Assembly: GCA_016784705.1 (NCBI GenBank)
Contig: JADHUD010000029.1
Coordinates: forward strand, 1 to 14,462
DNA: 14,462 nucleotides
Source of the DNA: Spirochaetia bacterium
GTDB taxonomy: Bacteria > Spirochaetota > Spirochaetia > JABMQR01
Direction: 5' to 3'
Position numbers and translations under genes: made by a program. Below, in pieces: positions 6,743 through 13,891 of this stretch (positions within the stretch are counted from its first letter, which is position 1; each line of letters begins with the position of its first letter). Under the pieces are notes generated by a model that was not told the origin of the DNA, searched no databases, and saw only the letters and a list, made by a program, of their open reading frames with translations.

Positions 6743-7414
6743 CTACCCCAAATTCTCAGTACAGTGCCTGCCCAGAATTCCGGCCTGTTCAAGCAATTCA
6801 GCATTTCTGACAGCATCTTCAGCAGCTAATCTGACAGGAAGTCCCAGTTTTGCATAGAGATTTACCAGCTGTTCTTCGGTGAACAGAATCTGCCCTCCGA
6901 CAGCAAGCCGGGTTCCAATAATGGATTCAAAAGAGTTATGATCACCCAATGTCTCCTGTATGAATCCAAAAAGATCAATCAGTGGTTCAGCATCTTCACT
7001 GGAGGAGGATCCCAGAGCTGCAAGAAGAACAAACTTCTTGTTCCATGGCTGATGAGGAGTATGAATTAATCCAGTTTCAGTTATCTGTACATGGATAAAT
7101 GAACGAAATCGATCCAGAATACGCTTACAGGAAGCGGTTGTGTGATGGAAGTAGATCGGAGTAGCAAATACCAGCACATCGGCATCAAGTATTTTACGGC
7201 TGAGTTCCTGCCAACCGTCTTTACGAATTATACAGTGCTTCAGCAGATTACAACTGAGACACCCGCGGCACGAGATTATATCCGCTTTTTCCGTAGCTAT
7301 TGTCTCTGCTTCCGCACCTGCTTCGACTGCACCTGCTAAAAAAGATTCCAGCAGGGCTGCTGAGTTACCGTTCTGTCTGGGGCTGGCAGTAAATGCCAAT
7401 ATTTTTGCAGCCAT
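6743..7414 (-). CDS. Iron-sulfur flavoprotein / NADPH-dependent FMN reductase family
   Basis: A 223-residue flavodoxin-fold protein. The FMN phosphate loop is SPRQNGNS (11-18). C49, C52, C55 and C61 form Cys-x2-Cys-x2-Cys-x5-Cys, the compact motif that binds a [4Fe-4S] cluster in methanogen-type iron-sulfur flavoprotein (Isf). FATPIYFHHTTASCKRILDR is the second FMN loop of the family. The family moves electrons between ferredoxin-like donors, flavins and small acceptors, sometimes O2 or peroxide. It is the third gene of a leftward operon, 70 nt after the ThuA-like gene, and ends in TAG 36 nt from the GH20 stop. No strong ribosome site is visible. A role supplying or draining electrons for the dehydrogenase in the same operon is inference. 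Confidence 0.85.
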   Translation of the reverse strand: MAAKILAFTASPRQNGNSAALLESFLAGAVEAGAEAETIATEKADIISCRGCLSCNLLKHCIIRKDGWQELSRKILDADVLVFATPIYFHHTTASCKRILDRFRSFIHVQITETGLIHTPHQPWNKKFVLLAALGSSSSEDAEPLIDLFGFIQETLGDHNSFESIIGTRLAVGGQILFTEEQLVNLYAKLGLPVRLAAEDAVRNAELLEQAGILGRHCTENLG

Positions 7415-7484
7415 ACCAAAGCATAACCTGAACCGGCAGGGTTTGTCACTGCCTGAAAACTCTGCAGACAGTCTCTGACGATTA

Positions 7485-8141
7485 TTACGACCTGACTGCC
7501 CAGAGCAGGCCGCGTTTCATAAGCTCCCTGGGTTCATAAGCATCAAAGATATCGGCATGGTGACCAAGAGAATTGTAGTATACTTTTCCTTTCCCCCACA
7601 TCTTTGTCCAGATTACAGGCATGACAACATCTCCATTAACGGCATGCGGTCCGGGAGCAACAGGAAAACTGGTGGTTGCCAGCACTCTATTAGCCGGATC
7701 CACATGCAGATAGTACTGTTCTGAGACAATATCAAAGTCCTTTATTCCAGCTACAAGCGGATGATCTCCTCCTGTGACAGTAACACGATAAGGGGTTCCA
7801 TCGTTCCCGGGGTGAGCCACCCAGTTGCCACCGGTCATGAACTGCCATTCAACACTGTTTCGAAAGGCATCACACATACCACCATGGCATCCGGCAAGCC
7901 CGGTTCCGTTTGCAACAGCTTCTGTGAGTGTTTTACCCCTCTCCCCTTCGAGAACACCCATAGTCCAGACGGGGACAATCAAATCATATCCAGCGACCGT
8001 TTCTCCATCATCAAGACACTCCAGTGAATTGGTGATATCAACCTTGATTCCTGCCTCAATGAGTATCTTCCGAAATACTTCTGCCACCTCTTCCGGTTCA
8101 TGGCCATCCCATCCACCCCAAAAAATCAATGCTTTTTTCAT
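7485..8141 (-). CDS. ThuA-like domain protein (glutamine-amidotransferase-like fold)
   Basis: A 218-residue ThuA-family protein. The N-terminus KKALIFWGGWDGHEP (2-16) and the segment GLAGCHGGMCDAF (81-93) are characteristic. The latter sits at the nucleophile elbow of the class I glutamine amidotransferase-like fold, with Cys85 and His86. GGDHPLVAGI and SEQYYLHVDP are further family motifs. ThuA proteins are linked to trehalose and related disaccharide use, often beside Gfo/Idh dehydrogenases, and the exact reaction is not well established. The start has GGAGAG 5 nt upstream. The upstream gene's stop is 27 nt away, so the two are cotranscribed. The protein looks complete. Confidence 0.87.
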   Translation of the reverse strand: MKKALIFWGGWDGHEPEEVAEVFRKILIEAGIKVDITNSLECLDDGETVAGYDLIVPVWTMGVLEGERGKTLTEAVANGTGLAGCHGGMCDAFRNSVEWQFMTGGNWVAHPGNDGTPYRVTVTGGDHPLVAGIKDFDIVSEQYYLHVDPANRVLATTSFPVAPGPHAVNGDVVMPVIWTKMWGKGKVYYNSLGHHADIFDAYEPRELMKRGLLWAVRS

Positions 8142-8168
8142 CTATTCTCTCCATATCTTATTATAATG

Positions 8169-9293
8169 CTATTTCCAGGCTGCTCCTGCAGCCAAGCCTT
8201 TCTCCATAGCTGCGGGTTTCGCCTTCAACCCGTCAGATAAAGAAATATACGTACCGGATATAGCAGCTGCCTCAAAACCAAGCATAGCCTGCAATACATT
8301 CCCAGCCAAATCGCCGGATGCCCGATGCGGTCTCTCCTGCCCTATGGCAAGAGCCATATCCACGACTCCAAGGCCGCGGGAATTATTGGCATAGGAGAAA
8401 TCGGTAATCTGTATACGCTCCCATGCTGCTGCCCCTTCCCTGAATAATGTAAGATCATTTGCATTACTGCCGAACGTATTCGGATCAGGTATGGAAAGAG
8501 AACCTTCTGTACCATGCACCTCTATTCTTGGTTCTTCAGACTTCCAGATATCAAAACTTGTCACAATCGTCCCTACAGCACCATTCGCAAATTCCATAAC
8601 ACCGGTAACATGAGTCATAACCTCGACTTCGACACTATCCCCGGCACGTGCTGAACTAGTCATTTTCCGGGTATTGAAAGCTTTGTTTGCCATGCCGGCA
8701 ACTCTGGTTATCGGGCCGGCAAGATTTACCATAGCAGTGAGATAATAGGGACCCATATCCATCATGGGACCGCCGCCGGTTTGATAGTAGAATTCAGGAT
8801 GAGGATGCCAGGATTCATGGCCATGACATGCCATACAGGCATTGACTGAGACAACATTCCCGATTCTCCCTTCATCAATCAAACTCCTGGCGGTCTGAAT
8901 CCCGGCTCCCAGAAATGTATCAGGGGCACACCCAACTCGCACACCTTTCAATCTGGCCTCTTTCAGCACAGCCGCAGCTTCTTTTAAAGATACTGCAAGA
9001 GGTTTTTCTGAAAACAGATGTTTTCCGGCACGAATAGCAGCAAGGTCAATTGCTGCATGTACCGGAGGTGTGGTCAGATTCAGAATAATATCGATTTCCG
9101 GATCAGCCAGAAGAACTTCCAGGGAATCAGCAGCCTCAATCCCATACGCTTCAGCTTTCTCAGCCCGACGGACCGGGTCCAGATCGGTACAGGACTTCAC
9201 TTCAACAAGATCCTTGAATATTCCTGTAAGATTTTTCAGATAGATATCACTGATCACCCCGCACCCAACAATTCCTATTACTTTCTTTTCCAT
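8169..9293 (-). CDS. Gfo/Idh/MocA-family NAD(P)-dependent dehydrogenase
   Basis: A 374-residue oxidoreductase, the first gene of the leftward operon. The Rossmann motif is IGIVGCGVIS (6-15), and the catalytic-lysine motif is SEKPLAV with E96-K97-P98. The substrate domain has GGGPMMDMGPYYL, with D179 and Tyr183 where many family members have His. A His-rich loop HGHESWHPHPEFYY (157-170) precedes it and is typical of the subgroup found with ThuA. Such enzymes oxidise or reduce a hydroxyl of a sugar, inositol or sugar derivative; the substrate is not known here. The start at 9293 has GGGAGGAG just upstream. In-frame TTG 9311 and ATG 9305 precede or overlap that site. It ends in TAG. Confidence 0.87.
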   Translation of the reverse strand: MEKKVIGIVGCGVISDIYLKNLTGIFKDLVEVKSCTDLDPVRRAEKAEAYGIEAADSLEVLLADPEIDIILNLTTPPVHAAIDLAAIRAGKHLFSEKPLAVSLKEAAAVLKEARLKGVRVGCAPDTFLGAGIQTARSLIDEGRIGNVVSVNACMACHGHESWHPHPEFYYQTGGGPMMDMGPYYLTAMVNLAGPITRVAGMANKAFNTRKMTSSARAGDSVEVEVMTHVTGVMEFANGAVGTIVTSFDIWKSEEPRIEVHGTEGSLSIPDPNTFGSNANDLTLFREGAAAWERIQITDFSYANNSRGLGVVDMALAIGQERPHRASGDLAGNVLQAMLGFEAAAISGTYISLSDGLKAKPAAMEKGLAAGAAWK

Positions 9294-9409
9294 AACTCCT
9301 CCCATTGTCAACCGTACAGTACCAATCGGCCATTCAAAAGCATATATGCATTATTCTTACAAACATATAGTTCAAGTATCTATTATTCAGCAGCTTGATT
9401 CATAAGTAA
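9294..9409. promoter_or_regulatory. Divergent intergenic region between dehydrogenase operon and AraC regulator
   Basis: These 116 nt must contain promoters in both directions. Visible elements are a perfect 10-bp palindrome GCATATATGC (9340-9349), two copies of ATTATTC 32 bp apart (9350-9356 and 9382-9388), and a rightward -10-like TATTAT (9381-9386) with a poor TTACAA (9357-9362) 18 nt before it. No convincing leftward -35/-10 pair was found. AraC-type activators usually bind direct repeats beside weak promoters, which fits. Confidence 0.35.
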
Positions 9410-10324
9410 ATGGATGATACACATATATTCATGGATAATATGTACATTAATAAATTTCTTAGGAAAGAATCATTCTCATCCCATACCGGAGCTTTCAAAC
9501 GCCAATTCTCTGTACTTCCTGCATTAGATGCAATAGGGTACATACCGAAAAAAAGCCACTGGATCGATTGTGAATTCTCCACCTGGAACTTTTCCATAAT
9601 CCTGTCAGGAAATGGTATCTACTTTGCTGATGGGAAAGAGTATAAAGTTGTTTCTCCCTGTGTTCTGACACAGCGGCCGGGGATTCATGTAAAATACGGT
9701 CCGGATTCTTCATGGGAAGAGCTCTTTTTCATTTATGATAAAGATGCCGCGGAAACCCTGCAGCGCGGAAATGTCTTTCCCAAGAGTGAAGCTTCACCAA
9801 TCTGGTATTTTACCAGTATCGCCAGAACGATATCCGCTATTCGGCTTCTTGTGAAATCTCTCGAGCTGCTTCAGTACCAGAAATATGCCGGTGATGTTGA
9901 TCTGCTCGCATACGAGACAATCATCACTACTTTTAATCATCCATTCAAAGACCGCAATTCTCTACATGCAGGCAGTGATCTTACAAAGATTTGTGCTGTA
10001 GAGACCCTACTGCAAACAAACCCGGCTGGCAAATATGACTTTGCATTGATTGCAAAAGAGAATGGAATGCATTATGCAAAATTCCGCAGACTCTGGAATA
10101 CGCTGGTCGAAGAGCCGCCCAACCGATATCTGCAAAAACTTCGGCTGATGCACGCTGCAAAAATTCTGGCTGAAACAACTCTGCAGATACAGGAAGTTGC
10201 TGATGTCGCCGGTTTCATCGATGCACTCTATTTTTCAAGGCTCTTCAAAAGAGAATTTGGTATCTCACCAAAGTTTTACCGGGAAAAGTATGCTGATTCG
10301 CTTCTTAATAAGCTTCCCGAGTAA
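9410..10324 (+). CDS. AraC-family transcriptional regulator
   Basis: A 304-residue activator-type protein. The first 160 or so residues form a cupin-like sensor (FSIILSGNGIYFADGKEYKV, then CVLTQRPGIHVKYG). The C-terminal two-helix-turn-helix AraC domain spans about 209-297: FALIAKENGMHYAKFRRLWN is the first helix-turn-helix, and IQEVADVAGFIDALYFSRLF with KREFGISPKFYREK the second, with the conserved F.R.FK..G.SP..YR pattern largely kept. It is divergent from the dehydrogenase-ThuA-flavoprotein operon and probably controls it. The ATG at 9410 has no clear ribosome site. Internal Met codons at 9431 and 9440 are no better, so the start is uncertain. The ligand is unknown, likely a sugar. Confidence 0.85.
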   Translation: MDDTHIFMDNMYINKFLRKESFSSHTGAFKRQFSVLPALDAIGYIPKKSHWIDCEFSTWNFSIILSGNGIYFADGKEYKVVSPCVLTQRPGIHVKYGPDSSWEELFFIYDKDAAETLQRGNVFPKSEASPIWYFTSIARTISAIRLLVKSLELLQYQKYAGDVDLLAYETIITTFNHPFKDRNSLHAGSDLTKICAVETLLQTNPAGKYDFALIAKENGMHYAKFRRLWNTLVEEPPNRYLQKLRLMHAAKILAETTLQIQEVADVAGFIDALYFSRLFKREFGISPKFYREKYADSLLNKLPE

Positions 10325-10421
10325 GATAAGAACCTGATTAAGAATAGATTGAAGCACTTTTTTCACAATTTTTTCAGAGAGTAAACTTGCTTTATCTTTC
10401 ACAGTGCTGGATACTATTCTA

Positions 10422-11294
10422 ATGAAGAATTATTTACGTTATATAACAAACCTTATACTGCTCTTTACTTTGTCTGTGATTTCAGCAACAGCACCAATCA
10501 ATAAAATTGCTCCTGCTTTTCCCGAACTCTTTCTTCCGGGTATTGTATCTACTTCTGTGTATCAGGAATTCAGCTGCACCATAAGTTCGGATATGAAGGA
10601 GTTCTACTTCAGCAGAACCGGGCAATTCTCCAATACAACTATTTTGGTCTCATATTACAAAGACGGGTATTGGTCAGATCCAAAACCAGCACATTTTACT
10701 AATCCTGAATATCGGGATCTGGAACCCCATTTGACAGCAGATGGTACGACCCTGTTTTTTGACAGTACCCGTCCAAAACCCGGCTCAAGCAGCCCAAACA
10801 ATTGGGGCATGTGGGTTGTTAAGCGGCCTGATCGGGAAGCTCCCTGGGGAAATCCGGAGTATTTCGGCCAGGGAATGTTTCTGACCACAGCAAAAAGCGG
10901 GAATTTGTACTATACCGACATCTCCACTTATCGGCAAAGCAAGGGAATTTCGGTTCGAATCCCCTTAAACGATGGGTATTCAGCTCCAACCCCACTTCCT
11001 CAAGAGGTGAACAGGAATTTTGCTGCTCATCCTGTCATAGCACCTGATGAAAGTTTTATCATCTTTGACGCTTTCTACCCCGATGGGCAGGGAAAAGGAA
11101 ATTTTCCCGATTATTATATCGGCTTTCGTGAGGAAAGAGGAAGCTGGTCGGAGGCAGTGAATTTAGGCGATGTGATAAATGGGCCGCTGCATAATAATTG
11201 TGCATCCATTTCACCGGATGGTAGAATTCTCTTTTATTCTTATGAGGGTGATATTTTCTGGTTGAGTGCTGAATTTCTGCAGAACCTTCGGTGA
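10422..11294 (+). CDS. Exported PD40/TolB-like beta-propeller protein
   Basis: A 290-residue protein with an N-terminal hydrophobic stretch (NLILLFTLSVISATA, about 10-24) that looks like a signal peptide. The rest has at least four WD40-like PD40 blades, each with a Ser/Ala-x-D-x-x-x-hydrophobic-hydrophobic-F pattern: ISSDMKEFYFSR, LTADGTTLFFDSTRP, IAPDESFIIFDAFYP and ISPDGRILFYSYEG. Such propellers usually bind protein or peptidoglycan-associated partners; no catalytic residues are evident. The start at 10422 is chosen because the signal peptide then begins MKNYLR; an in-frame GTG lies at 10404. A weak TTGCTT-N17-GATACT (10387-10415) lies just upstream. It is 160 nt from the redox operon, and the two may or may not be cotranscribed. 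Confidence 0.7.
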   Translation: MKNYLRYITNLILLFTLSVISATAPINKIAPAFPELFLPGIVSTSVYQEFSCTISSDMKEFYFSRTGQFSNTTILVSYYKDGYWSDPKPAHFTNPEYRDLEPHLTADGTTLFFDSTRPKPGSSSPNNWGMWVVKRPDREAPWGNPEYFGQGMFLTTAKSGNLYYTDISTYRQSKGISVRIPLNDGYSAPTPLPQEVNRNFAAHPVIAPDESFIIFDAFYPDGQGKGNFPDYYIGFREERGSWSEAVNLGDVINGPLHNNCASISPDGRILFYSYEGDIFWLSAEFLQNLR

Positions 11295-11351
11295 TAATTT
11301 TAAAGAATCCTTCCACAACCCTTTATATTACATTAGAAAATTACTATACTA

Positions 11352-11390
11352 TTTACTCATCTGGAATTTGCTGATTTAATGCTGATTTAA
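11352..11390 (+). promoter_or_regulatory. Candidate redox-operon promoter with an 11-bp tandem repeat
   Basis: TTTACT (11352-11357, 4/6) and TTTAAT (11375-11380, 5/6) are spaced by 17 nt. Over the -10 lies TGCTGATTTAA repeated perfectly and directly (11369-11379 and 11380-11390), one helical turn apart. A regulator binding both copies on one face of the DNA would cover the promoter. Confidence 0.4.
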
Positions 11391-11408
11391 AAAATTATTT
11401 AGGGAGTA

Positions 11409-11436
11409 AATTTCAAAATGATTATTTTTTGAAATT
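11409..11436 (+). repeat. Perfect 10-bp inverted repeat upstream of the redox operon
   Basis: AATTTCAAAA (11409-11418) and TTTTGAAATT (11427-11436) are exact reverse complements around 8 nt. It lies 18 nt before the start codon, just ahead of the ribosome site. It could be an operator or an AU-rich leader hairpin. The stem is weak, so a DNA-binding role seems more likely. Confidence 0.4.
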
Positions 11437-11454
11437 GGCTCAAGGATATATTCT

Positions 11455-11964
11455 ATGGGGAAAAAAGTAATATTTTGTCTGGTTATCCTCTTCCTTACAC
11501 TTCCATCGTCAATTTTTGCTCAGGATGAAATTTCTGTTGTCTCAGAAGTGGAAAAAAGACCATTTATTGATTTATCACCGATCGAGGATTATTTTATGGG
11601 ACCAGATGGGTATCAGCTGCTTTCGAAAACTCATGATATTCTTGGATACAGTGCAGTATTATTAGGAATGACAGCAGGAATTTTGTCGCCTGATCTTCTT
11701 GATGACGATGTGCATAAAGCACTTGGATATACAGCCTCTGCAGCGGCTGCACTGAATATTGGTATCGGATTTTTAAATTACGGATATCGTTTTACTACTG
11801 GTGAGGGGTTGTTTACAACAGACAACATGCATATTGTTCTGGGAATTACAGGCGGAGTATTAATGGCAGCTGCTTCATTTCTAGGCGACTCTGCTGCTCA
11901 TCCATTCATGGCCGGACTGGGCACTGCTATGATGGGCACGGGAATAATCCTGCAGCTCTACTGA
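11455..11964 (+). CDS. Four-helix membrane protein with one His per helix, candidate cytochrome b subunit
   Basis: A 169-residue protein of no family I can name. A signal peptide (MGKKVIFCLVILFLTLPSSIFA) precedes a polar stretch and four hydrophobic helices. The first three begin with the same motif: HDILG (60), HKALG (87) and HIVLG (126). H149-P begins the fourth (HPFMAG). Four histidines at equivalent heights in a four-helix bundle could ligate heme, as in cytochrome b561-like proteins. This is an inference from spacing and from the neighbouring flavocytochrome. AAGGA lies 8 nt before the start. It ends 32 nt before the next gene and is the first gene of the redox operon. The repeated H-x-x-L-G suggests internal duplication. 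Confidence 0.65.
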   Translation: MGKKVIFCLVILFLTLPSSIFAQDEISVVSEVEKRPFIDLSPIEDYFMGPDGYQLLSKTHDILGYSAVLLGMTAGILSPDLLDDDVHKALGYTASAAAALNIGIGFLNYGYRFTTGEGLFTTDNMHIVLGITGGVLMAAASFLGDSAAHPFMAGLGTAMMGTGIILQLY

Positions 11965-11996
11965 AAAGAAGCCCTGAATTTAAAAAAGGAGATTTC

Positions 11997-12494
11997 ATGA
12001 AGAAAATTATTATGCTGGTTTTAGTGCTGAGTTTATCGTTTATTCTCTTCGCAGAAAATGTAACCATCGTCTATCTTGATCGAACCGAGACAAATCTTGA
12101 AGGTGGAAGCTATATCAAAAAACAAGCAAAGAACTACAAACTGAATTATAAATTTATCTATGCCTACGGCTTCAACGCCCTTAAAGGTAATGAGAAAGTA
12201 ACCGTAATCCTTAATTCCGGCCGCAGTTCGGGTATTGATCCCAGAATTGAGGAATTCGTTGCATCTTCGCAGAAAAAAGAAACCCTTATTCTAGTAAATC
12301 TTTATTCTATTGGAAAAAATATCCTCATGGAGGTTACCCCAGTCGAGGAGTCACTGTATGGGGTTGATGAGATCTCAGCTGCCTCCAGGTGGGATGAGAG
12401 CAAAGCAAAATCAAATCTTTTCCCTATGATGCACAAACAATGGACAGCCGAACTCTTTGATTTGATACAAGAGAAACTGGCTCAACAGCAATAA
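11997..12494 (+). CDS. Exported protein of unknown family with a flavinylation-like motif
   Basis: A 165-residue protein with a clear signal peptide (MKKIIMLVLVLSLSFILFA, cut before ENV), so probably periplasmic. Alternating hydrophobic strands (VTIVYLD, KVTVILNSG, ETLILVNLY, ILMEVTPV) suggest an alpha/beta fold. Residues 124-130, DEISAAS in YGVDEISAASRWDE, resemble the D-x-x-[ST]-[GSA]-A-[ST] site at which ApbE attaches FMN in RnfG/NqrC-like proteins. The match is weak because Ser replaces the acceptor Thr, and a chance match is possible. AAAGGAG lies 5 nt before the start. Its stop is 2 nt from the flavocytochrome start, so the two are tightly coupled. A role as an electron carrier on the outer face is inference. 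Confidence 0.6.
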   Translation: MKKIIMLVLVLSLSFILFAENVTIVYLDRTETNLEGGSYIKKQAKNYKLNYKFIYAYGFNALKGNEKVTVILNSGRSSGIDPRIEEFVASSQKKETLILVNLYSIGKNILMEVTPVEESLYGVDEISAASRWDESKAKSNLFPMMHKQWTAELFDLIQEKLAQQQ

Positions 12495-12496
12495 TA

Positions 12497-13774
12497 ATGA
12501 TAATCCTGGTAGCTCTTCTCTATGTGATTATTCCTGTAACTCAGTTCCTGCTTTTCATGATAGAACTGCCCTTCTTTCGAACTTTGGATACCATAAACTA
12601 CTTCTTCTCCATACTGAGCTACTATTGGATTCTGAATCATATTATCATTACCGTGAAAATCCCTTTTCTGCAGAAGTATTTCCCCTATGATAAAATGGTT
12701 AAATTTCATGTTATTACCGGAACATCAATTATCCTAGCTATGGGGTATCATGTTATATATAAACTATTTGCAGGTAAATTTATTGATTTACTTTCCTGGG
12801 GACTGTTAATACTTTTCCTGGGTCTGTTTATTCTTGCTGTTTTGTGGATTGAAGCTCCTGTATTCCGGACTTTTCGCAGAAAAATTCTAAAAATTTTTAA
12901 GCAAAACCGTATTGCTCCTTATGATATTCTTAAAGCTGTTCACGGCTATCTATTCGCTGCTATGGGAGTACTTGCTTTTATTCATATTCTTCGCGCAGAG
13001 ATGCTGGAAAGCAGTTACCTCTTCGCAGCTTATTATCCCTTTATTCATCTTATCCTGACCGCAGTATTGCTTTTGTATTCCCGAATTCGAAAATTATGGC
13101 TTCCAAAGCTCAATCTAATACAGAATGATCTTGTTCAGGATACTACTATACTCACCTTTGCAGTTCCGGAAACTGCCCGAATATCCTATTCTGCCGGACA
13201 GTTTGGTTATATAAGCTGGCAATCTCCCGGATTACCAAAACAGGAACACCCTTTCTCCTTTCTCTCATCTCCATCAGATAATAACATTTCACTGGGAATT
13301 AAAAATCTTGGTGATTATACAAATTCAATACGTTCAATAAAACCGGGAAGTGTCGCCCGGATAAATGGCGGGTTCGGTAACTTTATTCCAAATTACGAAA
13401 AAGGAAAGGTTTGTCTGATAGGCTCCGGTATAGGAATTGTGCCAATCGTCAGCCTTATTCGGGATATGCTGATTAATCCTCCAGCTCATAAAGTTGAAGC
13501 ATTTTTAGCAGTTAACACCAGGGATGAGCTGCTTGCTGAAGCAGAGCTGCTGATTGCAGCTGAAGCGGTGCCACATTTAACTATGCATATATATGTCTTT
13601 CAGGAAGATGGGGTACTCTACTCTGCTGAACTCCTGAAAATGGCTCTTTCGGAACCGCTAAGTTATTCGTATTATATCTGTTCATCCGCAAATGTAAGAA
13701 AAATAGTTGTTGGTGCTTTGTCTGATTTATCTGTTACAAAAAAACAGATATATTTTGAAGCTTTCTCATACTAA
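12497..13774 (+). CDS. Ferric-reductase/NOX-like transmembrane flavocytochrome
   Basis: A 425-residue protein that would pass electrons from cytoplasmic NAD(P)H through FAD and two membrane hemes to an external acceptor. The N-terminal half has six or so membrane helices. Two of them carry paired heme histidines: H71 and H85, and H149 and H163, each pair spaced by 13 residues as in ferric reductases and NADPH oxidases. The C-terminal half is a ferredoxin-NADP reductase-like module: FAD motif HPFSF (251-255), nucleotide-binding GSGIGIVP (309-316), YYICSSANV, and an aromatic C-terminus ending FSY. The start overlaps a run of TAA/ATG 2 nt after the previous stop and lacks a ribosome site, so coupling is likely. 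The physiological acceptor is unknown; Fe(III), a quinone or a periplasmic flavoprotein are options. Confidence 0.87.
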   Translation: MIILVALLYVIIPVTQFLLFMIELPFFRTLDTINYFFSILSYYWILNHIIITVKIPFLQKYFPYDKMVKFHVITGTSIILAMGYHVIYKLFAGKFIDLLSWGLLILFLGLFILAVLWIEAPVFRTFRRKILKIFKQNRIAPYDILKAVHGYLFAAMGVLAFIHILRAEMLESSYLFAAYYPFIHLILTAVLLLYSRIRKLWLPKLNLIQNDLVQDTTILTFAVPETARISYSAGQFGYISWQSPGLPKQEHPFSFLSSPSDNNISLGIKNLGDYTNSIRSIKPGSVARINGGFGNFIPNYEKGKVCLIGSGIGIVPIVSLIRDMLINPPAHKVEAFLAVNTRDELLAEAELLIAAEAVPHLTMHIYVFQEDGVLYSAELLKMALSEPLSYSYYICSSANVRKIVVGALSDLSVTKKQIYFEAFSY

Positions 13775-13803
13775 TACCTATCTACCAGTTCACAAAATAG
13801 ACT

Positions 13804-13833
13804 TTGACAAGATCAGACTTACCGTTTTATCCT
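13804..13833 (+). promoter_or_regulatory. Candidate promoter of the MtmB-like gene
   Basis: A perfect -35 TTGACA (13804-13809) is followed after 18 nt by TATCCT (13828-13833, 4/6). It lies in the 117-nt gap after the flavocytochrome gene, in which no terminator is visible. Initiation would fall within the 10-bp repeat array that begins at the -10. Confidence 0.5.
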
Positions 13834-13870
13834 GTTGCAGCCTGTTGCATCCTGTTGTATCCTGAAACGC
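13831..13870 (+). repeat. Array of 10-bp direct repeats at the MtmB-like promoter
   Basis: Consecutive decamers are CCTGTTGCAG, CCTGTTGCAT, CCTGTTGTAT and a partial CCTGAAACGC. The CCTGTTG core occurs three times at exactly 10-bp spacing, about one helical turn. It overlaps the -10 and start region of the candidate promoter and ends 21 nt before the start codon. It is probably a multi-site operator read from one DNA face, or a slippage-prone element in the leader. Confidence 0.6.
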
Positions 13871-13891
13871 TTATATCCGGGAGAATTTTTG

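Noticed and set aside
9018..9398. Plus-strand open frame of 126 codons opposite the dehydrogenase
   Set aside because: It is antisense to a well-supported gene, has no ribosome site and its translation resembles no protein family.
10387..10415. TTGCTT-N17-GATACT as the promoter of the beta-propeller gene, giving a leaderless message
   Set aside because: Both hexamers are weak matches and the gene lacks other evidence of leaderless translation; mentioned only inside the gene entry.
11409..11436. Inverted repeat as a Rho-independent terminator
   Set aside because: The stem is AT-only apart from one C-G pair in each arm and no U-run follows its 3' arm; position just before a ribosome site fits a leader or operator.
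13775..13891. 10-bp repeats as a CRISPR array or attachment site
   Set aside because: Units are directly abutting with no spacers, and no cas genes, integrase or tRNA is nearby; a promoter-associated tandem repeat fits better.
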